From Trichosphaerium sp. ATCC 40318 (taxonomy: Eukaryota > Discosea > Flabellinia > Trichosidae), in assembly GCA_038496445.1 (NCBI GenBank), contig JALMLS010000090.1, positions 1 to 40,634 of the forward strand: DNA of 40,634 nt, given 5' to 3'. The notes beneath the pieces are model-generated. The model was not told where the DNA came from. It searched no databases and saw nothing but the letters and a program-made list of their open reading frames with translations. The translations under genes were made by a program, and so were the position numbers. Shown here piece by piece: positions 21,221-30,919 of the stretch (positions are counted from its first letter, which is position 1; each line of letters starts with the position of its first letter).

Positions 21221-21371
21221 TTAAAACAAGAAACAACCAATAAAATAAAATTGACAAGATTGATTAACATAATTCAGAGCTTGAAATCAACTGAATTAGT
21301 TTATTTTTATTTGAGTCATGTGGATAGTATCCAAAAGTGGCCTGTGAAGTATGAGAATATTTGAAGGGGTG

Positions 21372-22605
21372 TCAGAACATCAGTCCATCACGTGCTTCTG
21401 TATCTGGTTCCAGTACTTCAAAATTACGATGAAACTAAAAAATAGTCTCAGTATTTGACCGTTTTATGGAATGAGGTAACAAAATATGTGTATTTAAAAA
21501 CCTCAACACTTCAAGCTTACTTTGATACTGGGTGTCTTTGACTTTATATCTCCAACTATGACTTCTTTGTTAACAAGCTTATTCTCCAGTAGCTCATCAA
21601 CATGTTTTCTAACTGCACTTTGATGATCTTGTCCGCTGTATACTCTACTCTTCCAAGTTGTTAAAACAACTATTTCATCATTTGTTACAGTCACCAAACC
21701 AATTGAACGTGCTCAATTTTTTTATAAGCTACAAGTTCTTGTTGTTTATTAATTTCTTTGGCTTACCTTGTTCTTCATAGTATTCGTAAATGGTTAGTGT
21801 GAGATGTTGAAAATAACGTTGTCCTTTGCAAACATAATCAGTCCAGTAATAAATAAACAAAGTGGTTTAACTCCGTTGAAGGTCTTTCAACAGAGATTGA
21901 AAACCCTACTTTAAGAAAACTCAGGCTTGACAGACATACCAAGAGGTAATAGCCTTATTTTACCCAAATCTATTTGTTCACCCTGCCATTCTATTGCACA
22001 TCTACAAAAACTTAGAAAAAAAGTAAGTTAACTTGCAAAGCACCTTTTTTCAACTGCTTTTACATGTTTTAGTGACAATGGGAAGTAAATCATCATTTCT
22101 GGTATAGAAGCATATTCCATCCACATTGGAACATAAGCACCTTTTGTGAGATCCTTATAGCGTCCAACTATCTTGTCAAGAGCAACATCTTTCAAATAAA
22201 TGCTCTTCCAACATGAAGACTCTGTTCTATTTTTATGTGTTTCATTGAAGCCTTAAAATAGTAAATATTAGTGGTTTGGTTTAGCTACTATTACTAGATC
22301 ATACTTGCGCTCTCAATGCAGTTCAGTATTTCCTCTCTTTTTTCGTCATAAAGTTTGTTTTTTGCTAACTTTTTAGCTTGTTGTAGTCGTTGAAGCCACC
22401 TTCTCTCGCATTTTGCTTTCCAGACGCTTGGGTGGTTATTTATATCTCTAAAACGTTTACAAACCTAAATACGTGTTAAGAAGGCGTAGATCGCTTGAGA
22501 GTTATAGTCACGCACGTGGGAGCAAGCGGTCGAAATATCATGTAAGTATTCAAATACAATGAACCAAACATCTGTAGGTATAGTTGGTTCGTTATTGAGC
22601 TCCAT
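21372..22605 (-). CDS. F-box protein
   Basis: ATG at 22605. The first two exons together form an F-box: IPTDVWFIVFEYLHDIS, a GTGCGT-TTTAG intron, then VCKRFRDINNHPSVWKAKCERRW, the classic SKP1-binding helix set. A Lys/Glu-rich helical exon follows, then one with SSCWKSIYLKDVALDKIVGRY and SIPEMMIYFPLSLKHVK. Shorter exons include YWTDYVCKGQRYFQHLTLTIYEYYEE and VTVTNDEIVVLTTWKSRVYSG. It ends NFEVLEPDTEARDGLMF with a TGA at 21372-21374. The C-terminal substrate domain matches nothing I know. One exon near 21840-21900 is open in competing frames, so the structure there is uncertain. Likely an SCF ubiquitin-ligase substrate receptor by family analogy. Confidence 0.72.
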
Positions 22606-22839
22606 TGGTGTTAATTATTAGCGCACTTGTGCATGTTGTTTCGCAATAAGTCAGATGAGCGGTCTTATCCATTTCCAAAGGAACGTACCATCTTGGGACA
22701 TAACACACCAATACTAATATAACTCTTACGGCAATGTTTGGGTCAAGGTAAAGAGATGCATTCCAGCTGACGTCGCTTTTTCACTGAATTAATGTTTAAA
22801 ACTTCTTTTTGCCATCGTTTAACCCACAACGCATCTACT

Positions 22840-24033
22840 ATGGGTAACACGTTCGCAAGTATGTTCAGTTATGCACCAGAGAATAGTCGGATATTCTTAC
22901 ATGGCTTAGATGGTTCTGGAAAGGTACTACAGCGTGTTAGTGCGAATAGCGCTTCTTTTGCTATAAAAAAACGCTCTCATTAGCTCGCCATTGCAAGCTT
23001 TTTCACAAGTTGCTGCAACCGTTTGTGCGCATACTCACGTGCTGTTTTTTTAGACAACATTGTTGTACAAGCTTAAAGTACGAGAAACGCCAGAGATTAT
23101 TTTTTTTGACCTTCGAAAATCAGATGGGTGAAATTGTGACAACATTGCCGACTGTAGGGTTCAACGTTGAAACAGTTCAATACAAAAATACTGAATTCGT
23201 ATCATTGAGCATTGGTACGTATAATAATAATCTTCTATCAAAAAAAACGAACTAAGTTCTTTGTTAACAAGGTGGGAGACTAATGGCACGTGATATAATT
23301 TTGCGTGAAAATTGTACCAATTCCCTGTAATTTTATTTGTTGTCGGTCTAGTAATATGACCTGTGTGATGAGTAAGAAGTTGATGTGATGAACAGCGTTA
23401 GATAAAGAAATATGTCATCTGTAGCAATTAACAACTGAAATACTTACATACTGTGTTCTAGATGCGAAGATTGGTGCGGTATTATTATAGAAAAGGTACA
23501 TGGGATAGCTTGATTGTAACTATCTAACATAGCATCTAAGGAGTGTCTGGTTTGATATACATCTTGGATTCAAGCAACAAGACACGTTTGACAGAGTTAA
23601 AGTATGAAATAGACAAAAATACTGAGTACTTCAAAGAAGAATTTAAAGGTATTCCAGTTCTCATACTTGCAAACAAGCAAGGTACACCATGCTATTTGAA
23701 AACTCAATTATGTTCTAACATTCATGTGTAATAGACTTACCAAATGCAATGAGTGTTTTAGAGGCAAGTACTTTTACAACATGACAGTTTTCTTTTTGTT
23801 TCAAACGTTTCTAAGCCTTCTTCAAGATTGTGGAGGGTTTGGGTCTCTATAGCCGTTCTGCTAAATGGTTCATTCAAGAATGTTCTGCTTTGTCAGGCGA
23901 GGGAGTTCATGAGGTATAAATATTAGCTAATTTAGAACTGTGTAATTGACTTACCAAACAGGGCTTGGATTGGCTGAATAATCAAATGAAACAATGTACA
24001 CCTTATAGGTACACAAAACCAGAACATGCTTAG
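22840..24033 (+). CDS. ARF-family small GTPase with switch II missing
   Basis: The start MGNTFASMF matches the myristoylated N-terminus of ARF1. Exons in order: the P-loop GLDGSGK joined to TTLLYKLK (donor 22924, acceptor 23053); GEIVTTLPTVGFNVETVQYKN with the switch I Thr (23124-23198); a 34-bp exon (23462-23495) giving RRLVRYYYRK; GLIYILDSSNKTR; LANKQ joined to DLPNA (intact NKxD); then WFIQECSALSGEG and GLDWLNNQ, as in ARF. Where ARF has WDVGGQDKIRP there is nothing equivalent in phase: the exon ending NTEF joins directly to the 34-bp exon. The catalytic Gln and switch II are therefore lost, unless a micro-exon is hidden or a one-base shift has occurred. ARFs recruit coats and lipid enzymes to membranes; this copy could be a locked variant or a dying duplicate. 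Confidence 0.82.
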
Positions 24034-24121
24034 TATTTAGATAAATAAAAAAACTTTATTTGCAACATGCCGTGTTAGGTTTAGACTAAGTTCTTGTTTC
24101 CTTACAAAAATCCTTATGGAT

Positions 24122-24300
24122 GTGTTACAAAAGCTTGTCTTAAACTGTATTGCAAGGCTTGAAGCCTTATCAGTATATCTGTGCTTGTACCTTTGAGCGC
24201 TCTGAACTTTCATCATTCACTTGACTACAGCTTTGAATGCCACCAGCCAGTGCTTTTAAGCCTCCATTTGTCTACAATGACTGATAACAATATACTAACT
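24122..24300. pseudogene. Scrambled relic of the LRR gene family
   Basis: On the plus strand, 24146-24175 reads CIARLEALSV, matching the C-terminal CVARLEAFSV of the LRR gene at 1225-1254. 26 of 30 bases are identical, including an 18-bp exact match (24151-24168 = 1230-1247), and most differences are at third codon positions. On the minus strand, about 24285-24200 reads TNGGLKALAGG...SC.QVNDE, matching TDEGIKALAGV...CCEQVTDEG. The two pieces face each other tail to tail, so the copy is both decayed and inverted. Confidence 0.6.
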
Positions 24301-24532
24301 GATTAATTTTCAAATCACCATCGTGAATTATCAGCCACGATTGAGCAACATAAAATCTATCCTCGGCATCCTTCAAAGTTTAGTGAGTATTGTTAACCTA
24401 CATACTGTGATGTTGTAAGCAAATTATTTCGCTTTTATTTTCCCGATTTATTTACCATCAACTTACGCTTTGTGCACAACGAACTATTGGAATGAAAGCA
24501 GTGCCAACAGCTTCAAAGTCAGTAGTGTACAT
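24300..24532 (-). CDS. Possible small minus-strand exons, unknown
   Basis: ATG at 24532 starts MYTTDFEAVGTAFIPIVRCAQS with a GTAAGT donor; a second stretch reads DAEDRFYVAQSWLIIHDG. After that the strand runs into the LRR relic. It overlaps the start of the plus-strand ORF at 24492, so at most one of the two overlapping starts is real. No family recognised. Confidence 0.28.
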
Positions 24533-24539
24533 GTTTACG

Positions 24540-24998
24540 ATGGCAGAGAGATTGAAACATAATTATTATCATAAAGAGACATCAGACAGTTTAGATGCTA
24601 TGAAGAAAGTATCTTCTTCTAGGTCTCTTCTCTGCAGATTTAAGAAATTAGGCGATAATATACAAACCTCTGAGCCTTTGTTGGCTAGGATGTATGTGTT
24701 CTTGTTGTATTACAGTAATAATGAGAAAAACGAATTAATCGGATTTATCAAAGAACTACTGTTGTATTTGAGGACTAACAAAATCTCCCTTAGCAGAAGG
24801 GACCAACAAGACAAAGCTCATATGCTTTTATTTGGGATAATCATGATCGGCAGTTTTTTGAAGCGAAACAAAAATATTGTTCGACATGAACGTGATTTCA
24901 CGAAATACATACACTATCGTCACTTTGTGATGAGCTCACGCCATACTATTGGGAAAAACAAACGCCACAGCGCTGAAAGCCATCTATTTACTGAGTAA
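24540..24998 (+). CDS. Hypothetical basic helical protein
   Basis: The open frame runs from an ATG at 24492 (168 residues) or, more conservatively, from MAERLKHNYYHKE at 24540, to TAA at 24996. It is Lys/Arg-rich, with likely helices around LIGFIKELLLYLR and a short hydrophobic run HMLLFGIIMIGSFL at about residues 118-131 that could be a membrane segment. I found no cysteine pattern, signal peptide or known domain. The length without stops in AT-rich DNA supports coding, but only moderately. Confidence 0.45.
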   Translation: MAERLKHNYYHKETSDSLDAMKKVSSSRSLLCRFKKLGDNIQTSEPLLARMYVFLLYYSNNEKNELIGFIKELLLYLRTNKISLSRRDQQDKAHMLLFGIIMIGSFLKRNKNIVRHERDFTKYIHYRHFVMSSRHTIGKNKRHSAESHLFTE

Positions 24999-25397
24999 CG
25001 GCGTTCCATGAGTCGTTTTCAGGGTTTAGTCAGAATTTCTCTGTTTTTGCTCTACGTAAAACATGACTGTAATTAGTCTTATTGTTTTAACAACGCAACC
25101 TTACTGCGTCGCCAATGGTTTTCCTTCAGTATAATCCACTTTTAGTTATGTAAATAAAATAAAAAAAAAACAAGAGTAAGTGCATCTTGATAATATTATT
25201 GGTCACGTGATTAAAACTAAAACGCGACAAAAAAAAGTATCGAAATCTCGAAACAAAAAATCAAAATAACATTTCCCAATCAGAAGCGACTTTTATACAA
25301 GTAGACGCGTATAGATACAGACTAAAGACAGGGAAAAAATAATACGCCGGTGTAGTAAGTGAACAAGTTTTTATTTTTTTTATGTTGGAAAAACAGC
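24999..25397. other. Intergenic with CACGTG element
   Basis: AT-rich spacer. It contains GTCACGTGATTA around the CACGTG at 25204-25209, a 12-mer that recurs at 26455-26466. Confidence 0.5.
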
Positions 25398-25961
25398 TTA
25401 GGAAGCAAGTGTAGTAGATTCAGTACAAAGGTGAGGCCACCCATAATCGTAGGTAATACCAGACCAACTGGGGCTTAAATTGAAATCTTTGCACTCCCCG
25501 CGGTCCATAAACCATAACATTTGCCTGTTGCAATCGGTGCAAAAATTATCGCAAACTACATTAGGATAGGTTCCAACGCATTTGAAAAGGTCTAAATGTC
25601 TAAGGGGTGCACCGTGTGTTTGGTGTGATACCCATCGCGCCTTCCAAGGTTGGGGTGGATTATCTCTACCAGGAGCGCAATCCATATACTCAAAGAACTC
25701 TGAATCTGGAGTGGGTTGAGCAGAATAGTAGCCGTTGTGTGGAACTATGAACCCACTAAAAAGAGCTCTCGTTGAAACGCCATATCCAGGGCATTCTGAT
25801 GGAAAAATGAGTCTACCTTCTGCTGGGTTGTGAGAATCAGCCTGAATCCCTGTTGTACATGCACCGTCTGATGCGAAGGGCATTACGCCTGTAGGATTGC
25901 CGGTACACGCGTGAGATACTGATACGTATAGGGCCAGTAATAGAACCAATAGTACGCGCAT
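25398..25961 (-). CDS. Secreted cysteine-rich protein, unknown family
   Basis: Intronless ORF of 187 residues. Residues 1-18 (MRVLLVLLLALYVSVSHA) are a clear signal peptide cleaved before CTGNPTG. The mature part has about ten cysteines, including FKCVGTYPNVVCDNFCTDCNRQ, and several Trp/Tyr residues (PQPWKARWVSHQTHG, PSWSGITYDYGWPHLC). This is typical of a disulfide-stabilised extracellular beta protein. No membrane anchor is seen. I do not recognise a family, but the composition is unmistakably that of a real secreted protein. Confidence 0.75.
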   Translation of the reverse strand: MRVLLVLLLALYVSVSHACTGNPTGVMPFASDGACTTGIQADSHNPAEGRLIFPSECPGYGVSTRALFSGFIVPHNGYYSAQPTPDSEFFEYMDCAPGRDNPPQPWKARWVSHQTHGAPLRHLDLFKCVGTYPNVVCDNFCTDCNRQMLWFMDRGECKDFNLSPSWSGITYDYGWPHLCTESTTLAS

Positions 25962-26930
25962 TTCGTTTGTTGTAAGGAGAAGGTGCGTTGTTAGTTGTTT
26001 GTTTACTTTAATGTTTTTTTGGAAGTTTTCTTAAGCGTTCTCGCTAGCGTTAGTGCACGATAACAAAGTTTGTGAAACATAACGCTACCATTTTTTCCGG
26101 CCTGTATTTTATGTGTTAGTAAAATAATTCTCTATATGGTGAAGCCTTTAATTCTTCTTCCAAAAAAAAATCCAAAAAAAAAAAAAAAAAAGAATTGAAA
26201 AACATTGTTGCGGTAAGGTAGTAGTTTATTAAACGCGCGTTGTACGAGTGGCGTTTAAACATATAGCGTATTTTAGCTTTGGTGAATCTAAAGATTGAAC
26301 AAACTTTTGTGTGCAATTCTTAAACCACAAACTCGAACGAGTCCGTTATTAAATCGTCAACGACGCCTGCGTTAGCGCTTACCTAAGTGTTCCAGCAATT
26401 TCCGAGAGAATTGCGACTATTACGCTTCAAAACCTTCGAAAACGGTTTAAAACAGTCACGTGATTAATTATAAATGTTTTACGTAAACGAAAAAAACTGG
26501 AAACCAAAACGGAAGGCCTCAGCAGAATTGCAGTTTACCTTTTTTTTGGTTAAGGTAAAAACCTTGTTAGACCCTCTCCCTGCATTTGTTTCAAGCAATA
26601 TTAGGTCCTCGGGATACGAAGGACAAACGTAGAAACGCTCGTAAAAACAAAACGCAAAAAAAAAAAAAACTATTAAAAAAGTGCACTTACCTAATGCGTT
26701 CATAAAACGCTTTACAAAGCCAGTTGTTTGCACTACCAAATCATTTTTGTGCAATCTCGTCCTATCCCGGTACAAATCTGTTTTGGGCGAAGTGCAGTAT
26801 TTTCAAACAAATTATTGGCTTCTTTGTTCTTTGTGTTCTTTTTATTCTTATAACGTTATTAGTTTTTTAATATGCTGTTTAAAACATACATCACGTGACG
26901 TGACAGGCAACGTACTATTATAATTTTTGT
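25962..26930. other. AT-rich region with weak minus-strand exon candidates
   Basis: A minus-strand stretch at about 26790-26690 reads LYRDRTRLHKNDLVVQTTGFVKRF before a GTAAGT donor at about 26692. Another at about 26650-26570 reads YVCPSYPEDLILLETNAG. They look coding but cannot be joined in phase. CACGTG occurs at 26457 and 26892. Long A runs lie near 26162-26190. Confidence 0.3.
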
Positions 26931-26931
26931 A

Positions 26932-27132
26932 CTACCGCAAGGAAATTTCTCCTAACACAACGTAATAGCGGAGAAAATAATTAGCGTAATGAAAAAAACG
27001 AGCAAAGCTTGTAGTAGTTGGTACCTTGCTCAGATCTATTTCCCAAAACTGCACTGTGTCGCATATGTATGCTTTATATAATGCAGGTGGATCAACGAAA
27101 AGCCAATCAGAATAAATAAGGTGAGCGCACAT
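26932..27132 (-). CDS. Possible first exon of an unknown minus-strand gene
   Basis: ATG at 27132 starts MCAHLIYSDWLFVDPP and runs to DTVQFWEIDLSK at a GTACCA donor; beyond it the frame becomes low-complexity. It may connect to the LYRDRTRL stretch near 26790, but the intron phases do not match, so the gene model is incomplete. Confidence 0.3.
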   Translation of the reverse strand: MCAHLIYSDWLFVDPPALYKAYICDTVQFWEIDLSKVPTTTSFARFFHYANYFLRYYVVLGEISLR

Positions 27133-27993
27133 CTATAATACTGCACTTTGTTTTAATCTCGCTATAATCGGAATACTCAAGTTAAACGGTTTGCACAAAC
27201 TGCACGGTTTTTATTGTTCTAGTTGTGCAAATGTCACGCTCTCAAGCATCATTAACACCTGTTGTAGGGTTTTAGCGAAACCACATGAAAAAAAAATTAA
27301 AAAAAACGTTTCGTTTGTTTTGGGAACTATTTTACGCGCCGGGCACGTGATTTTTAGTACTAAGTTACTGCACCAAAGAGAAAAAAAAAAGTAGCGTACA
27401 CTTTGCGCTCATATCTTTGAACAACGCCTGTTTTTGACACTACTATGTCAAGTAAGGAGAATGCAGCTGTTTCTAACCTTTTCGCGAACATGTATTTTTT
27501 TTTTCATTTGGGAAAACGCTTACGCAGGCTAACCACTTGTACCTCTCATCGCATTACTTCTATTCATACACGATTGTAGGATATGAAAGCGGTGAAAACA
27601 CATACCCAACAGTGTTCTAAAAACACGCTAGCGCTCTTCCACATATCAAAACGATGAATAAAAGTTTATGGCCGTTCGTAACATTAGTCTTGGGGTTTCT
27701 GAATCTACCTGCTACGAACGTCAATCAAATCACTAGCTAGTGCATACCATTAGTGGTAGCGGACGGTACAACACCTTTTTTCCAAAAGGAATCAAATGAA
27801 TAGTCTTCATTTCTTGTGTGAATACACCAGTTCGCCTTCATCACGACCCTATGGTAGTATGCTCTGTAATGAAACAGACTTCGTCACTACGAACAGAGCG
27901 CTTCGAAACAGAAAAACTGGATAGGGACGTCCCTATCGTTTTCACCTTGGACGACGCCAATGCATAGATATGGCCGATCGATATGTGTGATAA
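27133..27993. other. Region without a confident gene
   Basis: Short competing open stretches exist, including an ATG at about 27655 giving a signal-like MNKSLWPFVTLVLGF and two overlapping frames at 27800-27960. No domain is visible. CACGTG at 27344. Confidence 0.35.
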
Positions 27994-28320
27994 GTGTTGT
28001 TTTTAATAAAGGTGTATGCTTTGAGACATTTTGAAAGATGCACCAAGAAACCAAAAATTGAAAGGGCCAGCTTGCGGTGTTATGTCCCTGATACGCTAAA
28101 AAACAAATTCACATGTAGTTTTAGCTATCACGTGTTTTTTACCCAGCTAGCCTGGTATGTCCATCTCCAAATGTCATATTTAACCGACGCATTCTTTGGA
28201 GATTGTGAGGATGTACTCCAAATTCAATATTTAGTAAAACGGTGCATCAACGCTCATGTTTTTTGCGAGTATGACAAACTTTCTGAATTTGCTAGAATTA
28301 GGTTACTGTTTATTGCATGA
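27994..28320 (+). CDS. Hypothetical reading frame
   Basis: 108 codons without a stop, opening after a possible acceptor (TTTAATAAAG) and ending TGA. Its last 67 bp overlap the antisense end of the SPRY gene. It contains five Cys and segments such as DAFFGDCEDVLQIQYLVKRC. Unknown; may be a chance frame. Confidence 0.3.
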   Translation: MLFLIKVYALRHFERCTKKPKIERASLRCYVPDTLKNKFTCSFSYHVFFTQLAWYVHLQMSYLTDAFFGDCEDVLQIQYLVKRCINAHVFCEYDKLSEFARIRLLFIA

Positions 28321-29647
28321 ACGTTAACGGGTGACACAACAGGTGAGAACATGTCCGTTAGCCGTGAGGTAATTGCATCCTTTAACAGCGCAAGACATTT
28401 ATAATACTCGAGTAGTATCTCATTGGCACTATTAGTTCTTGCAAGGTGTTTACATCTTTTTAAAACAATGATAAGAATCAAATCATTTTGGTTAAAATTA
28501 ATCAGTTTATTCATAAAGCTAGACGTATTGTTGACAACAATGTCACATATACTCGCTCATATCTGCAATAATACCTGTAGCTTTTCTTGCTTTATGACTT
28601 GTAATTTTTATGCTATCACATGCACTGTCAAGAGCAACAAAGAAATACCATTTTTTCTTTCTTTTATTTTTCTTACTTTTTGGAAGTGGAAACCTCGCTA
28701 GGAATAAATATTATATTCATTTCAAGGAAAGTACAAATCTTGTACCAACTTCATATCTATTAAGGTAGAAAGAAACTTGCTTTTTATCAAGTTCTAAACA
28801 AACGCCAACCATGTCTCCTTCATTAAAAACAATCTCATTCTGAGTAGTTGCAGTACATTTCCCCATCCATTCAAAAGTTGTTACTTTCAGCTCACTACAG
28901 AAAAAGATTAAGGCAATTTGAAGAAAGTCGTGGCTGGCATTCAATGTTTATAAACTGACTCTTTTCAATTACCCGTCATAAAAGGCAATAGTGCTCGCGT
29001 GATTTTGAACATTTACATTCTTCTATCATAAAATGGGTTAGCTGCAGGTAAAAAACAAACAGGACGGTATTCGCCATTATGTTGTTGTTGAATTTCAAAC
29101 AAGTTTTCTAGTGCATGATTTTGAATTGGACACTTTTTATGTTGTACCTTTGATAAAGCCCTTCTATTGTTAGTGACACCAATCCACATGTCATCTTCTT
29201 TGTTATTTATATGAAACTCTATATATTTATTTCCCTGACCAATGGATGGAAGCACAATAGACACTACTGGGCCACTTTGAGATTTTCTTCTTGAAACTCT
29301 TTTACTTGGCTTCTTCAAATGATAATATAGAGAATCTCTATTTAAAGTAGAATCAAATCTAGGTGTTGAAATCTATTGTAATATTAGTGCATAGAGCATC
29401 AAGAAAGAATGAGTATTCTAGAGTCTCTGCTTGAGATGAATTGAACTTTTCTTCATGAACTGACAAAAAATTTTCGATGTTGACTGTTGTTGGAGTTCAC
29501 GTATGTACACGTTTTTCCAAACGTGCTACCTATTTTACATAGATGTACCATAGATTTGTAGTAATTCTTCCATGACATTCCATCCTTTCTTTTAGTTTTT
29601 AGTGGAGATAAAAAACCTACAACATTGTTTGTGTTGGAATCCATCAA
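28254..29647 (-). CDS. SPRY-domain protein with helical C-terminus; one frame break
   Basis: Start at 29647 or 29644 (MDSNTNNVVGFLSPLK), then a GTAGCA-AACAG intron and an exon with FLSVHEEKFNSS and SFFLDALC. The SPRY/B30.2 beta sandwich is spread over three exons: QGNKYIEFHINNKEDDMWIG; ELKVTTFEWMGKCTATT ... EGDMVGVCLELDKKQVSFYLNRYEV; and KKWYFFVALDSACDSIKI. The intron joining RR to ELKV fits phase, as does the one joining YEV to RFPLPK. A helical region follows (SSFMNKLINFN, ANEILLEYYKCLALLKDAI), ending SYSQKT. SPRY domains bind proteins, often in ubiquitin ligases. Around 29365 the exon frames differ by one base with no intron possible between them: a frameshift, an assembly error or a non-canonical splice. 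Confidence 0.65.
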
Positions 29648-29951
29648 AGAAAAAATAAAAAGAGGTGAGTTTGTCGTATACTTTCACACAATGACCGCCA
29701 TTTGTTATCATCATTTGATATATTGTACCAGTACTTTGATACTACCATAGTTTTTGGTAATACGTGACCTGGTAGAAAGCCAATGATGATTAACTGTATT
29801 TCGGGTGGCAAACCTTTGTTATTGGCTTAAAAAAGTTGTATTTGTGCCGATGGTCAGCGTACTTGCGAAATCCATGCTTGGCTACCATTGTTCAATGTCA
29901 AGAGTATTCACCTACGATTTGCGAGTTATTTTTAGCGAATCAGTTAACGAT

Positions 29952-30215
29952 TTACCGCTGAGCTGGAAACCGGTTTTTTAAGACGTGGCGTTTACTAAAC
30001 GTGTTCACTCTTTCCCGTGGCATTTGTATTGGCGTTTCATGCCTATCTCGTTCTCTATAGGTTAACACTCCAGCTCGTTTTTGAAGTCCGAAATTCAGTG
30101 ATTTTACAAAGTTTTCGCAGAAGTTAAACGAAAAACTACGTTTTTTGACGAATTTTTCATTTACATTTTGTGCTACCAAGGGCAATGCGAGGCACAAGTT
30201 AAAAACAAATAACAT
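29952..30215 (-). CDS. Possible small secreted basic protein
   Basis: 87 residues from ATG at 30215. The N-terminus (MLFVFNLCLALPLVAQ) looks like a signal peptide. The rest is Arg/Lys/Phe-rich and ends RFPAQR. It starts 43 bp from the divergent plus-strand gene at 30259. No known family; the case rests on the signal peptide and the clean ORF. Confidence 0.4.
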   Translation of the reverse strand: MLFVFNLCLALPLVAQNVNEKFVKKRSFSFNFCENFVKSLNFGLQKRAGVLTYRERDRHETPIQMPRERVNTFSKRHVLKNRFPAQR

Positions 30216-30258
30216 TGCTAGTATCAGCTACGTTCGGGTGCATGTAGAGAGCAGTCAC

Positions 30259-30658
30259 ATGAATGAAAAAAGTAGTTCCAAGGTGTTTTTTGATTGGAAA
30301 CCTTTTACGAAATGCTCTGATAATCCGACAAACCCCAAGCAAGCCAGTGTAATAAAACTGAAGCCGTATGTTGCGGAGTACGTTCAGGTTGCCCCAATCT
30401 AACAAGTTAACAGATACTAGCCCTCCACAAGATAAGAAATCTCAAAGTGAAGTGACGGTTTTAAGGCAGCCTTCGGAGCTATTACTACAAGCTATTAAGT
30501 CGAGAAGAAAAGAATTGTCAAGGATGAACCGACTAAATCCCTTTAAGAATGATGTTCCGAGGTTTACAAGGCTTAGTGGATTCAAGAAAAAAGTAAAGAG
30601 CAGGACAGAACACAGATACTCTTTGAGAGTCCAAACGATAACTGCACCAAAAAAATAA
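30259..30658 (+). CDS. Hypothetical basic protein
   Basis: Two frames overlap: MNEKSSSKVFFDWKPF from an ATG at 30259, open to 30402, and MLRSTFRLPQSNK from an ATG at 30368, open to 30658. A short intron could link them. The second part is strongly basic (LLLQAIKSRRKELSRMNRL, FKKKVKSRTEHRY) and ends APKK, suggesting a nucleic-acid-binding or nuclear protein. If the upstream exon is not used, the gene is simply the 96-residue ORF. No domain recognised. Confidence 0.45.
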
Positions 30659-30919
30659 ATGTATTTTTAGATTAAACAATTTTAACACCCTTGAAAGCGT
30701 TGACTACAATAACAGTGTTATGCTACGACAACGAAACCATTGATACAAGGTGGAAGACCAATAAGTATCTTTCTTAGCCTACCATTTCAGCTACAATACC
30801 AAGTTGTTGTGGTCACTTAAATGTCCTCTACCGATCTTAACTACTTTGCATATCAACCTTTCTATAATACAAGATTACTTGAAACTACACGTTTCAAAAT
30901 TATCATTTATTTATGTACA

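Noticed and set aside
24285-24310. A 19- to 24-bp intron on the minus strand
   Set aside because: Far shorter than the 39-bp and longer introns seen elsewhere; the apparent need for it disappears once the sequence is read as an LRR relic.
26116-26316. Minus-strand frame ending in a Phe-rich run
   Set aside because: The Phe run is the complement of a long A tract near 26162-26190; no domain or splice support.
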